Shown piece by piece: positions 26,016 through 34,516 of a DNA stretch of 64,000 bases. Source of the stretch: Flagellimonas taeanensis (GTDB lineage: Bacteria > Bacteroidota > Bacteroidia > Flavobacteriales > Flavobacteriaceae); the NCBI RefSeq assembly GCF_003584105.1, contig NZ_QXFO01000009.1, positions 62,001 through 126,000 of the forward strand, read 5' to 3'. Both the position numbers and the translations under genes were made by a program. The notes below the pieces were generated by a model that was not told the origin of the DNA, did not search any database, and saw only the letters and a program-made list of their open reading frames with translations. How positions within the stretch are numbered: the stretch's first letter is position 1; every line of letters starts with the position of its first letter.

Positions 26016-26636
26016 ATGAAGACCCTGTTGTTTTTACCGGCCCTCTTTTTTCTTGTACACCTACACGGACAAAAATTGGTAAAAAAAGCATTCATCGGAC
26101 CCAGGACCGAATCCATCCAGATAGATGCCCAATATTGCTATCGGATAGACCTTGCCACTTCGCCGACCGATGAGGTGCAGGTATCCGCGAGCATCGAGGG
26201 GGAGTATGCCAAAGATTTGTTGGTGTCCATTGAGGAAGAAGGGACAACGGTGTTGGTCAGCGCAGGGTTCCAGCCTATTTTCATCAACCCCAACGACAAG
26301 CTCAGTGCCCATAAGGTTGTGTCCATAGCATTGCAGATCAGTGTGCCAGAGTACAAGAAGGTCTCTGTTTATGGAACTAACAGCAATGTCAACGCCATGG
26401 GAAAGTATGAAAATCTGCATATCACCCTATCCGATGGGATATGCACTCTGGAGAATGTTTCCGAAACGGTGGAGGTGGCCACCCAAAAAGGGGATATATG
26501 GCTCACTGCACCCAGTGGTGACATCCTTGCCGAAAGTACGTACGGGAAGGTAGACCAGGAAACCATACCCTTCGGGGACAACCAATTTATACTGAAGACG
26601 GTGGAAGGGCAAATCCATCTCAAGAAAACAAAATAA
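26016..26636 (+). CDS. Secreted protein, DUF4097-like beta repeats
   Basis: A 206-residue protein; start MKTLLFLPALFFL chosen for its signal peptide (1-18, ...HLHG). The mature part has regularly spaced short beta segments (KVSVYGTNSNVNAM, HITLSDGICTLENVSETVEV, ATQKGDIWLTAPSGDILAES, FILKTVEGQIHL), the pattern of the DUF4097/DUF2807 putative-adhesin fold. No enzyme motif. Sits between the dksA-like gene and lspA on the same strand. Confidence 0.65.
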   Translation: MKTLLFLPALFFLVHLHGQKLVKKAFIGPRTESIQIDAQYCYRIDLATSPTDEVQVSASIEGEYAKDLLVSIEEEGTTVLVSAGFQPIFINPNDKLSAHKVVSIALQISVPEYKKVSVYGTNSNVNAMGKYENLHITLSDGICTLENVSETVEVATQKGDIWLTAPSGDILAESTYGKVDQETIPFGDNQFILKTVEGQIHLKKTK

Positions 26637-26642
26637 TATCCA

Positions 26643-26650
26643 TATTTTTG
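26643..26650 (+). promoter_or_regulatory. Candidate -7 element for lspA
   Basis: TATTTTTG, perfect TAnnTTTG, 19 bp before the lspA ATG. It suggests lspA can be transcribed separately. Confidence 0.4.
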
Positions 26651-26669
26651 CAACCGCTTTACTAAAGAG

Positions 26670-27320
26670 ATGAGTCTAAAAAAATCATTGTTGGTCGTTA
26701 TTTTGATTCTGATTGCAGATCAAGCAAGCAAAATTTATATCAAGACTAATTTTGTTTACGAACAAACAGAAATAATCTTTTCTTGGTTCAGAATTTATTT
26801 TATTGAGAATTCTGGAGCTGCTTGGGGTACCAAGTTGAGCGATTTTTTGCCCATTTCGGAACCGACAGGAAAACTGGTGCTGACCATTTTTAGGATCTTT
26901 GCCGTGCTGGGGATTGGCTATTGGCTTTGGGACATTGTGAAAAAGGAATCCCCAAGGACTCTGATTTTGGCTGTTTCGCTCATTTTTGCAGGTGCTGTGG
27001 GCAATATCATCGACTCGGTTTTTTACGGGTTGATCTTTGATCACAGCAATGGCCAGGTAGCCACCCTGTTTTCAGATAATCCTTACGGTAGCCTGTTCCA
27101 TGGCAAGGTGGTGGATATGCTCTATTTCCCGTTGGTAGACACTACATGGCCCGATTGGGTTCCTTCATTGGGGGGTAAGCGCTTCCGCTTCTTTGAACCT
27201 GTGTTCAATATCGCCGATACGGCTATCAGTACAGGAGTGGGTATTTTGATCGTTTTCAATAAGAAGGCCTTTCCCAAGCAAGTGGAAAAAGAAGGGGAAA
27301 CCACTGATCAGAACGCATAG
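26670..27320 (+). CDS. lspA: Lipoprotein signal peptidase (signal peptidase II)
   Basis: A 216-residue inner-membrane aspartic protease that removes signal peptides from prolipoproteins, of which this window encodes many. Seen: LIADQASKIYIK (14-25), ENSGAAWG (46-53), GNIIDS (111-116), VVDM (Asp149) and FNIADTAISTG (Asp183); the last two aspartates are the catalytic pair. It is longer than the about 160-residue enterobacterial enzyme because of an insertion (about 121-146) between the GNIIDS helix and VVDM, which includes SDNPYGSLFHG. Overlaps the convergent cyclo-ligase gene by 13 bp. Confidence 0.95.
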   Translation: MSLKKSLLVVILILIADQASKIYIKTNFVYEQTEIIFSWFRIYFIENSGAAWGTKLSDFLPISEPTGKLVLTIFRIFAVLGIGYWLWDIVKKESPRTLILAVSLIFAGAVGNIIDSVFYGLIFDHSNGQVATLFSDNPYGSLFHGKVVDMLYFPLVDTTWPDWVPSLGGKRFRFFEPVFNIADTAISTGVGILIVFNKKAFPKQVEKEGETTDQNA

Positions 27321-27871
27321 ACCTTTTCTGGGGTAATGCAGTAATCCAGTTTCATATCGTTTTCATGCACATCGGTTATGGGTTCTTCTTCGGTCCCAAA
27401 AAAGGACAACCCAATTTTGAGGGTATCTTTTCTGCATTTGTCCAGAAAGGTATCATAAAACCCTTTTCCATAACCCACACGGTTGCCCAGGGCATCAAAG
27501 GCCAAGAGAGGAATGAAGACCACATCTATTTTTTCTTCGGGGACCACTATACCATCCACGGGCTCTGGAATGCCCCATTTGTTTTTTCTGAAGGCAGTAC
27601 CGTCGGTCAATAAATAATGGTCCATGGAATTTTCACCGCTTACCTTGGGCACGACAACGTGTTTGTCTTTTCCTTGTAGCAGTGTGATGATGGGGAGGGT
27701 ATCCACTTCGTTCTGCTCTTCGATGCTTAAAAAGATATGGTAATAAAAAAAATCCCAGATAGGGATTTGGAGTACATGGTTTGCCAAAACCAAACTATAA
27801 TCTGAGGCTTGTGATGGGCTGATTCCCGTTCTCAGATTCTTGTATTTTTTTCTAAGCTCATGTTTCAACAT
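27308..27871 (-). CDS. 5-formyltetrahydrofolate cyclo-ligase
   Basis: A 187-residue enzyme of the MTHFS family that converts 5-formyl-THF to 5,10-methenyl-THF using ATP. Seen: N-terminal ELRKKYKNLRTGISPSQ, HVVVPKV (about 71-77), and the family signature RVGYGKGFYDTFLDKC (about 134-149). Length is normal. Convergent with lspA; the minus-strand peptide gene at 27915-28007 lies just upstream in the same orientation. Confidence 0.92.
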   Translation of the reverse strand: MLKHELRKKYKNLRTGISPSQASDYSLVLANHVLQIPIWDFFYYHIFLSIEEQNEVDTLPIITLLQGKDKHVVVPKVSGENSMDHYLLTDGTAFRKNKWGIPEPVDGIVVPEEKIDVVFIPLLAFDALGNRVGYGKGFYDTFLDKCRKDTLKIGLSFFGTEEEPITDVHENDMKLDYCITPEKVYAF

Positions 27872-27914
27872 CTAGGTGTTGAAGATTTTGGGGTTGTTCT
27901 GGGGTACAATGGTC

Positions 27915-28007
27915 TTATTCTCCCTTACTTGCTGAAACGGAGAAGAATATCTTGAAGAAAAGCATCAAGATCAAGTACATTCCCAAAACGATGACATAGT
28001 TTTCCAT
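27915..28007 (-). CDS. Candidate 30-residue membrane peptide
   Basis: ATG at 28007 to TAA at 27915. The peptide begins MENYVIVLGMYLILMLFFKI and ends with a short polar tail (SASKGE). It is almost entirely one transmembrane helix with a charged C-terminus, the profile of regulatory or structural bacterial micropeptides. A minus-strand TACATTTA box (28027-28034) lies 20 bp upstream as a near -7 element. No homologue is recognised; the ORF is short, so chance cannot be excluded. Confidence 0.45.
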   Translation of the reverse strand: MENYVIVLGMYLILMLFFKIFFSVSASKGE

Positions 28008-28060
28008 AGGATTGTATTTATACTGTTAAATGTAGGTAAAAGAATTTTAAAACCCACCAC

Positions 28061-28089
28061 GAAATGCACTTTTTATCGGTGAAATGCAC
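28061..28089. repeat. Two GAAATGCAC boxes 20 bp apart
   Basis: GAAATGCAC at 28061-28069 and again at 28081-28089, exactly two helical turns apart, between a leftward peptide gene and rightward uvrC. Candidate regulator-binding direct repeat. Confidence 0.4.
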
Positions 28090-28298
28090 CATTTTTTACA
28101 ACAGTTTAACATTTTTTGGTTTCCCATTATGGATTTTCCCCAGTTTTTTTGTGGAAAAACCCCAGTGTTTCCGTCTCGCCTCAAAAAAGGGAAGGATTGA
28201 AATTGATACGGTTGCTATTTCCATAGATCCAAACTGGGCAGATATCAATGCAAAAGGGGAAAGAATCAAGTTTAACAGAAAACACTATAATTAAAATA

Positions 28299-28306
28299 TA
28301 ACTTTG
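28299..28306 (+). promoter_or_regulatory. Candidate -7 element for uvrC
   Basis: TAACTTTG, perfect TAnnTTTG, 37 bp before the uvrC ATG. Confidence 0.4.
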
Positions 28307-28343
28307 TTATAAAGTCGAACAGGGTAATTTTTCCAAAAGCCGT

Positions 28344-30134
28344 ATGTCCAACCCACCATCCATCAATGTACAGATAAGCACCTTGCCCGATAACCCCGGG
28401 GTGTACCAATTTTATGATGCTGCGGGAAAAATTCTATATGTGGGCAAGGCCAAGAACCTCAAAAAAAGGGTGTCGTCCTATTTCAACAAAAAACAGGAAT
28501 ATGGAAAGACCCGGGTGTTGGTAAAAAAGATCCATACCATAAAACATATCGTGGTCTCTACGGAGTCGGACGCACTGCTGTTGGAGAACAATTTGATCAA
28601 AAAGTTGTTGCCCCGCTACAATGTGCTGCTCAAGGATGACAAGTCCTACCCATGGATCTGTATAAAAAATGAGCGTTTTCCGAGGATTTTCCCAACACGT
28701 AAACTCATCAAGGACGGCTCCGAATATTATGGTCCATACACCAGCATGAAAACGGTGCGGACCCTTTTGGAGCTCGTGAAGAGCCTTTATCCCCTCCGGA
28801 CCTGCAACTATGACCTTGCTGAGGAAAAGATTTCCTCGGGAAAGTACAAGGTATGTCTGGAATACCATCTGGGCAATTGCTTGGGCCCTTGCGAAGGACT
28901 TCAGCAGGAGAAAGAATACAGCGGACAGATAGAGGACATCCGGCAGATCATAAAGGGCAATCTCAAAAGCTCCCTGCAATCGTTCCGGCAACAAATGAAG
29001 GAACTGGCCGATAAAATGGAATTTGAAAAGGCACAGCGGGTAAAGGACAAAATAGATATTCTGGAAAATTACCAGGCGAAGTCTACGGTGGTCAACCCCA
29101 AGATCAACAATGTGGACGTCTTTTCCATTATTTCGGATGAGACCCATGCCTATGTGAACTTCTTGCAGTTGTCACATGGGGCCATCATAAGGTCGCACAC
29201 CATGGAGATCAAAAAGAAATTGGAAGAGACCGATGAGGAGCTACTGCAATTGGCCATCACGGAGATCCGCCAACGATTCCATTCCCGGACCAAGGAAATC
29301 TATTTGCCGTTCCCAGTAACGGTGGAGGAAGATGTAAAGGTCACCTTGCCCAAATTGGGCGACAAGCGGAGGATATTGGAATTATCCGAACGCAATGCCC
29401 GTTTTTACAGGCAGGACAAGATGAAGCAGATCAAGATCACCGACCCGGACAGGCATACCAAAAGGATCATGGCCCAGATGAAAGCCGATCTTCGGCTTTC
29501 TGTGGAGCCCACCCATATCGAATGTTTTGACAATTCAAACATCCAGGGAAGCAACCCTGTGGCCGCCTGTGTTGTCTTTAAGGATGGCAAGCCATCCAAA
29601 AAGGACTATAGGCACTTCAACATCAAGACTGTGGAGGGTCCTGACGATTTCGCTAGTATGGAAGAAGTGGTTTTCAGAAGGTACAAAAGATTGCTCAACG
29701 AAGATGAATCCTTGCCCCAGCTGATTGTGATTGATGGGGGAAAGGGACAATTGTCATCGGCCCTGAATAGTTTGGAAGCCTTGGATCTTCGGGGAAAGAT
29801 AGCCATCATTGGTATCGCCAAAAGATTGGAGGAGATTTATTTCCCGGAAGACCCCGTACCTTTATATCTGGACAAGAGATCGGAAACATTGAAGATCATC
29901 CAGCAATTGCGGAACGAGGCCCACAGGTTTGGCATCACGCACCACAGGAACAAGCGGAGCAAGGGAGCCATTGGCACTGAACTGGTGGGCATTGAGGGAA
30001 TCGGGGAAAAAACGGCGGAGCAACTGTTGAAGAGCTTCAAATCCGTAAAACGCATAAAGGAAGCTTCGATGGAGAGCCTTGCAGAGGCTGTGGGGATGGC
30101 AAAGGCCAAAAAAATTTATAAATCCTTTCATTAG
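28344..30134 (+). CDS. uvrC: Excinuclease ABC subunit C
   Basis: A 596-residue nuclease making the dual incisions of nucleotide excision repair with UvrB. Domains in order: GIY-YIG nuclease (about 15-95; NPGVYQFYDAAGKILYVGKA), cysteine cluster (about 153-190), UVR/UvrB-binding motif (about 205-240), RNase H-like endonuclease (about 380-530; IECFDNSNIQGSNPVAA and VIDGGKGQLSSAL), and C-terminal helix-hairpin-helix pair (VGIEGIGEKTAEQLLKSFKS). Complete and normal length. The patatin gene begins 6 bp downstream. Confidence 0.97.
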   Translation: MSNPPSINVQISTLPDNPGVYQFYDAAGKILYVGKAKNLKKRVSSYFNKKQEYGKTRVLVKKIHTIKHIVVSTESDALLLENNLIKKLLPRYNVLLKDDKSYPWICIKNERFPRIFPTRKLIKDGSEYYGPYTSMKTVRTLLELVKSLYPLRTCNYDLAEEKISSGKYKVCLEYHLGNCLGPCEGLQQEKEYSGQIEDIRQIIKGNLKSSLQSFRQQMKELADKMEFEKAQRVKDKIDILENYQAKSTVVNPKINNVDVFSIISDETHAYVNFLQLSHGAIIRSHTMEIKKKLEETDEELLQLAITEIRQRFHSRTKEIYLPFPVTVEEDVKVTLPKLGDKRRILELSERNARFYRQDKMKQIKITDPDRHTKRIMAQMKADLRLSVEPTHIECFDNSNIQGSNPVAACVVFKDGKPSKKDYRHFNIKTVEGPDDFASMEEVVFRRYKRLLNEDESLPQLIVIDGGKGQLSSALNSLEALDLRGKIAIIGIAKRLEEIYFPEDPVPLYLDKRSETLKIIQQLRNEAHRFGITHHRNKRSKGAIGTELVGIEGIGEKTAEQLLKSFKSVKRIKEASMESLAEAVGMAKAKKIYKSFH

Positions 30135-30140
30135 TGAACC

Positions 30141-32402
30141 ATGCACAGTAGAAGTATAATGACCACAATGGTGTTAGTTTTGTTTGGCGTTCTTGGAATG
30201 GCCCAAGACCAGAACGGCGACCCGCCTCCCAAAGTGGGGCTTGTGCTAAGTGGGGGCGGAGCAAAGGGTCTGGCCCACATCGGGGCGCTGAAGGTCATTG
30301 AGGAAGCCGGGGTGAAAGTGGATTACATCGGTGGGACCAGTATGGGGGCTATCGTAGGGGCACTTTATGCATCCGGATATTCTGCCAAAGAACTGGATTC
30401 CATTTTTAGGGTCACGGACTTCACGGAGCTTATCCAGGACAACGTGCCAAGGGGTGCCAAGACCTTCTACGAAAAGGAAAATTCTGAGAAATACGCACTT
30501 ACATTACCATTCACCAATTTTAAGGTGAGTTTTCCCCAAGCCATTTCCGGGGGACAGAACATCTATAATGAATTGGTGCGACTGCTCTTCCATGTCAAGG
30601 ATGTGCACGACTTCAATAAACTGCCCATCCCCTTTCTCTGTATGGCCACCAATGTGGAAACCGGTGAGCAAGTATTGCTGGACCACGGCTACCTTCCTGA
30701 GGCCATTGTGGCAAGTGGGACATTTCCATCCCTATTTGAACCCTCGGAAATAGAGGAAGAAATATTGATCGATGGTGGGGTGGTGAACAATTATCCCATA
30801 GAAAGGGTCAGGGCCATGGGCGCAGACTTTATCATTGGGGTGGACGTGCAGCACGATCTGGCCACAAGGGAATCCCTCTCCTCGGCCACGGAGATATTAC
30901 TGCAGATCAACAACTATCGCACGGTGAACGACATGAAGAAGAAATCGGAACAGACGGACATCTACATCAGGCCCGCCATTGATGAATTCTCAGTGATTGA
31001 TTTTGGACGGAGCAAGGAGATCGTCAAAAGTGGTGAGGAAGCGGCAAAGACCAAAATAGAGGAGCTAAAGAAAGTTGCGGAGGCCCAGAAATATACCCCA
31101 GGTCCCAGAAAAAGAATACAGGGGATGGACAGTTTGGTGGTCAATAGAATGATCATAAGAGGAAACGATCGGTACACTAGGGGATACATCAAGGGAAAGT
31201 TGAGGTTCAACTTGGCTGAAAAAATTGCATTTGACGACCTGAAACAAGGGATCAACAACTTGTCAGCAACCGGAAACTTCAGGGCCATCAGGTATGAACT
31301 GATATCCAATGGACTGGGAACGGACCTGATCTTGAAACTAAAGGAGAACCCCACCAAGATGTTCATCAAAATGTCTGCCCATTATGATGACCTGTACAAA
31401 AGTGCGGCACTCATCAACCTTACCAAAAAGAACTTCCTGATGAAGGACGATGTGGCCTCTTTTGATTTTATCCTGGGCGACCACATCAGGTACAACATGC
31501 AGTACTACCTGGACAAAGGGTACTACTGGAGCCTTGGGGTCAATTCCAAGTTCACGGATTTCGATTCGGAAGTTGATTTTTCCTTGATCCAAGGAAATTT
31601 CAATACACCCGTTGATCCCAACATCCGAAGTATCAGCTTGGATGTGACCGATCTCACCAACCAGATTTATTTGCAGACGGTGCTTAGGGAAGAGTTTGCC
31701 TTTACCGTGGGGGCCGAACATAAATTGTTGAAGTACAGCACACGAACGCTCAATCAACTAGGGGAGGACCTAGAGGCGACACCCACTTCGGAGAGGACCT
31801 TTTTTGAAAAGTCCAATTATTTCAGTGGTTTTGGAAAGATAACCTTGGACACCTATGACGACAAGTACTTTCCCACCAAGGGTCTGCTCTTCGACAGTGA
31901 TTACCATGTTTACCTATTCTCGTCGGATTTTAACGATAATTTCAGGGAATTTTCCATTGCCAAAGGCCGTTTGGGGACTGTGGTCCCCTTGTTCCATAAT
32001 CTCAGCCTTAATATGGAAGCTTCCGGTGGGGTAAAGCTGGGCACCTCGGATGTGACCTCCTTTGATTTTGTACTGGGAGGTTTCGGGAATGACTTTATAA
32101 ACAACTTTGTACCCTTTTTCGGATATGACTTTCTGAGCATACCCGGGAACAGCTATGTGAAGGTATTTGGCAGGTTGGACTATAAGATTGCACCCAAGAA
32201 CCATATCCTTTTCTCGGCAAACTTTGCCAATGTGGATGATGACCTTTTTAGAACCGGGGATTGGTTTACCCAGCCCAATTTTTCGGGTTACGGACTAGGA
32301 TATGGGTTTGAGTCTTTTTTAGGTCCGGTACAAATTTATTATTCGTGGTCGCCGGAGATAAAAAATGACAGTATTTTCTTTAGTGTTGGCTATTGGTTCT
32401 AA
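30141..32402 (+). CDS. Patatin-like phospholipase with POTRA and BamA-like barrel
   Basis: A 753-residue outer-membrane protein combining a patatin lipase and a surface-antigen barrel. Signal peptide 1-21; lipase motifs GLVLSGGGAKGLAHIGAL (33-50), GGTSMG (Ser67) and DGGVVNN (Asp211), the Ser-Asp dyad. A POTRA-like unit (about 336-410, VNRMIIRGNDRYTRGYIKG) precedes a 16-strand Omp85-type barrel ending GYWF. The layout resembles PlpD/type Vd patatin proteins, in which the lipase may stay periplasmic or be exported. Six bp after uvrC. Confidence 0.9.
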   Translation: MHSRSIMTTMVLVLFGVLGMAQDQNGDPPPKVGLVLSGGGAKGLAHIGALKVIEEAGVKVDYIGGTSMGAIVGALYASGYSAKELDSIFRVTDFTELIQDNVPRGAKTFYEKENSEKYALTLPFTNFKVSFPQAISGGQNIYNELVRLLFHVKDVHDFNKLPIPFLCMATNVETGEQVLLDHGYLPEAIVASGTFPSLFEPSEIEEEILIDGGVVNNYPIERVRAMGADFIIGVDVQHDLATRESLSSATEILLQINNYRTVNDMKKKSEQTDIYIRPAIDEFSVIDFGRSKEIVKSGEEAAKTKIEELKKVAEAQKYTPGPRKRIQGMDSLVVNRMIIRGNDRYTRGYIKGKLRFNLAEKIAFDDLKQGINNLSATGNFRAIRYELISNGLGTDLILKLKENPTKMFIKMSAHYDDLYKSAALINLTKKNFLMKDDVASFDFILGDHIRYNMQYYLDKGYYWSLGVNSKFTDFDSEVDFSLIQGNFNTPVDPNIRSISLDVTDLTNQIYLQTVLREEFAFTVGAEHKLLKYSTRTLNQLGEDLEATPTSERTFFEKSNYFSGFGKITLDTYDDKYFPTKGLLFDSDYHVYLFSSDFNDNFREFSIAKGRLGTVVPLFHNLSLNMEASGGVKLGTSDVTSFDFVLGGFGNDFINNFVPFFGYDFLSIPGNSYVKVFGRLDYKIAPKNHILFSANFANVDDDLFRTGDWFTQPNFSGYGLGYGFESFLGPVQIYYSWSPEIKNDSIFFSVGYWF

Positions 32403-32738
32403 TGTCAAGAGTTTATGAAAACCCCCAATATTCTTAATAATTTGCTAAAAAAAGAGTGTTTGGCCATCAAAAAAAAGGAACTATAGTTAAAGTCCGTTAA
32501 AAACTTATTTTCCTACAAAAGCTTGGTGTATATTTGTTGCTCATAAGGGGTGGTTCCCTTATAACTTTAAGTATTGGTTTTTCATAATTTAAAGTTTGGT
32601 TGGTTATTTAGGAAAAGCCCAGTTTTAAGACTGGGCTTTTTTTGTATATACTATTTTGGAACAAGTTTTGTTTAAGTATATGTAAACCAAATGCCCCGAA
32701 CATCGATTTTGTTAATTTTATACCAGTAAAGAACAGAT
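32403..32738. other. Intergenic region carrying a small-RNA candidate
   Basis: A 336-bp gap. Before about 32528 nothing stands out except poly-A/T. From 32529 to 32643 lies a box-hairpin-hairpin-terminator unit (separate entry). After it, TAATTTTA (about 32711) is a possible -7 box for the DUF3108 gene. Confidence 0.6.
32537..32643 (+). ncRNA. Candidate structured small RNA with own promoter and terminator
   Basis: TATATTTG at 32529-32536 is a perfect Bacteroidota -7 box. Just downstream come hairpin ATAAGGG/CCCTTAT (32543-32562), a second stem from ACTTTAA (about 32564) with TTTAAAGT (about 32589), and a classical terminator AAAAGCCCAG/CTGGGCTTTT (32613-32640) with a T-tract to 32643. No ORF spans it. 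Transcript about 100 nt. It could instead be a leaderless 3' terminator region of the patatin gene. Family, such as the known Flavo-1 motif, was not tested. Confidence 0.5.
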
Positions 32739-33518
32739 ATGAAAAAAATACTGCCCCTACTTTTCCTGCTCATGGCCGTCCCTTTAATGGGGCAAAAGTT
32801 CCAGCCTGCATATAAGTCGGGGGAATGGCTGAAGTTCAGGATACATTATGGCTTGCTCAATGCCAGTTATGCGACATTGCACCTGAGCTCCGAGACCCTC
32901 GACAGCATTCCGGTGTACCATGTAGTGGGCACAGGGAAGACAACGGGGTTTGCCAGTATATTCTTCAAGGTGGACGATACTTACGAGAGCTATTTTGGCC
33001 GTAGGAACGGTAAGCCCTATAAGTTCATCCGCAAGATCGATGAGGGCGGATACACCAAGGACATAGAGATCAACTTTGACTATGATGAGAAAAAGGCCGT
33101 GTTAAAGGACTACAAGAATAGTACTCAAATGGATATTCCCGTACACGACCAGATCCAAGACCTCATTTCTGCCTCCTACTATTTGAGAAACAACTACAAT
33201 CTTGAGGAGTTCGAGGAAGGGCAGTCCATAAACTTGGATATGCTCTTTGATGATGATGGGGTATTTCAGTTCAAGTTGAAATATTTGGGAAAAGAAGTCA
33301 TCAGAACCAAGTTTGGAAAAGTGGAATGTCTTAAATTTAGGCCTTATGTTCAATCAGGTCGTGTTTTCAAGGAAAAGGAGAGTCTTACCCTTTGGGTATC
33401 CAATGATTTGAACAAGATTCCCATCCGCATCAAGGCAGATTTGGCCGTTGGGTCGCTGAAGGCGGACTTGGAAGCATATAACGGACTGAGGAACCAGTTT
33501 AAAATTATAATGAATTAG
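32739..33518 (+). CDS. DUF3108 family exported protein
   Basis: A 259-residue protein with a signal peptide (1-19, ...VPLMGQ). The family wording is clear: YKSGEWLKFRIHYGLLNAS (25-43), VDDTYESYFGRRNGKPYKF (about 84-102) and VECLKFRPYVQSGRVFKEKE, ending with LTLWVSNDLNKIPIRIKADL. DUF3108 folds as a beta barrel-like sheet; function unknown, probably periplasmic. Followed after 13 bp by tryptophan 2,3-dioxygenase on the same strand. Confidence 0.82.
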   Translation: MKKILPLLFLLMAVPLMGQKFQPAYKSGEWLKFRIHYGLLNASYATLHLSSETLDSIPVYHVVGTGKTTGFASIFFKVDDTYESYFGRRNGKPYKFIRKIDEGGYTKDIEINFDYDEKKAVLKDYKNSTQMDIPVHDQIQDLISASYYLRNNYNLEEFEEGQSINLDMLFDDDGVFQFKLKYLGKEVIRTKFGKVECLKFRPYVQSGRVFKEKESLTLWVSNDLNKIPIRIKADLAVGSLKADLEAYNGLRNQFKIIMN

Positions 33519-33531
33519 TAGATCGGCATTG

Positions 33532-34509
33532 ATGAAGAATGGTGAAAAAATCCAGTCCCAGATCAACAAACTTGAAGAAAAATACAAAAATTCGGGCCAG
33601 GACCTGAGCTCCTATCTCGACGGACTCCTCTACCAAAGATACCTTACCTATTGGGACTATATCCATCTGGATACTCTTTTGAGCATACAGGTGCCACGTA
33701 CCCATTTTCCCGATGAGGAAATCTTCATCATGTACCACCAGATCACGGAGCTCTATTTTAAGCTCATCCTCCACGAACAAAAGCAGATTGTTGAGGACAG
33801 GTCACAGGACGTCCGATTTTTTATAGAAAAAGTGAACAGGACCAACAACTATTTCAAGGCGTTGATTTCCTCGTTCAGTATCATGATCAAGGGCATGGAA
33901 CGCGAACAGTTCCTGCGTTACCGCATGGCGCTGCTCCCGGCCAGTGGTTTCCAATCCGCCCAATATAGGATGATTGAGATTTACGCGACCCCACTGGAAA
34001 ACTTGGTGCACCACTCGGTAAGGGATTCCTTTTCCTCCGAGCACGGCATCGAGGAACTTTTTGAGCAGATCTATTGGAAAAAAGGGGCGACAGATTTGGT
34101 CACAGGACAAAAAACACTGACCCTAAAACAGTTCGAGATCCGATACACCCCAAGACTTCTGCGCATAGCCAACCAAGTAAAGGACAGTACCATATACCAC
34201 AAATACCTTCAGCTTCCCGACGCGTCCAAGAACAATGAAGAGCTGATTAAGGCGTTAAAAGAATTGGACCTGAACGCCAATGTGAACTGGCCGCTGATGC
34301 ACATGGGCTCGGCATACCGATATTTGGCGAGGGAGGGCAAGGATGTGGAGGCCACTGGAGGCACCAATTGGAAGGAGTTTTTACCGCCCAGTTTTCAGAA
34401 AGTAATATTTTTCCCAAATTTGTATTCCGAAGAGGAACTGGAGACATGGGGAAAACAATGGGTGGATCATATTTTTAACCCAGCAAATAAAGAATACAAG
34501 GAATATTAG
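33532..34509 (+). CDS. Tryptophan 2,3-dioxygenase
   Basis: A 325-residue heme enzyme opening the indole ring of tryptophan to N-formylkynurenine, the first step of the kynurenine route. ATG at 33532 chosen over TTG at 33529. Seen: YHQITELYFKLILHEQKQIV (about 69-88, the distal-His helix), YRMALLPASGFQSAQYRMIE (about 124-143), LMHMGSAYRYLAREG with the probable heme-ligand His, and ATGGTNWKEFLPPS. No kynureninase gene is adjacent. Likely in one unit with DUF3108, M23 peptidase and pgi (gaps of 13, 7 and -1 bp). Confidence 0.9.
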   Translation: MKNGEKIQSQINKLEEKYKNSGQDLSSYLDGLLYQRYLTYWDYIHLDTLLSIQVPRTHFPDEEIFIMYHQITELYFKLILHEQKQIVEDRSQDVRFFIEKVNRTNNYFKALISSFSIMIKGMEREQFLRYRMALLPASGFQSAQYRMIEIYATPLENLVHHSVRDSFSSEHGIEELFEQIYWKKGATDLVTGQKTLTLKQFEIRYTPRLLRIANQVKDSTIYHKYLQLPDASKNNEELIKALKELDLNANVNWPLMHMGSAYRYLAREGKDVEATGGTNWKEFLPPSFQKVIFFPNLYSEEELETWGKQWVDHIFNPANKEYKEY

Positions 34510-34516
34510 GATAGTG

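Larger units (their letters stand above)
27872..28343. other. Long intergenic region before uvrC
   Basis: A 472-bp gap holding the 30-residue ORF (27915-28007, minus strand), tandem GAAATGCAC boxes (28061-28089) and a uvrC promoter box (28299-28306). A plus-strand frame 28064-28294 (76 codons) exists but has no family resemblance and overlaps these elements; it is not called as a gene. The rest is AT-rich with several poly-T runs. Confidence 0.6.

Noticed and set aside
28064..28294. 76-codon plus-strand ORF before uvrC
   Set aside because: Phe/Lys-rich translation with no family resemblance; it overlaps the GAAATGCAC boxes and lies in an AT-rich leader. Probably non-coding.
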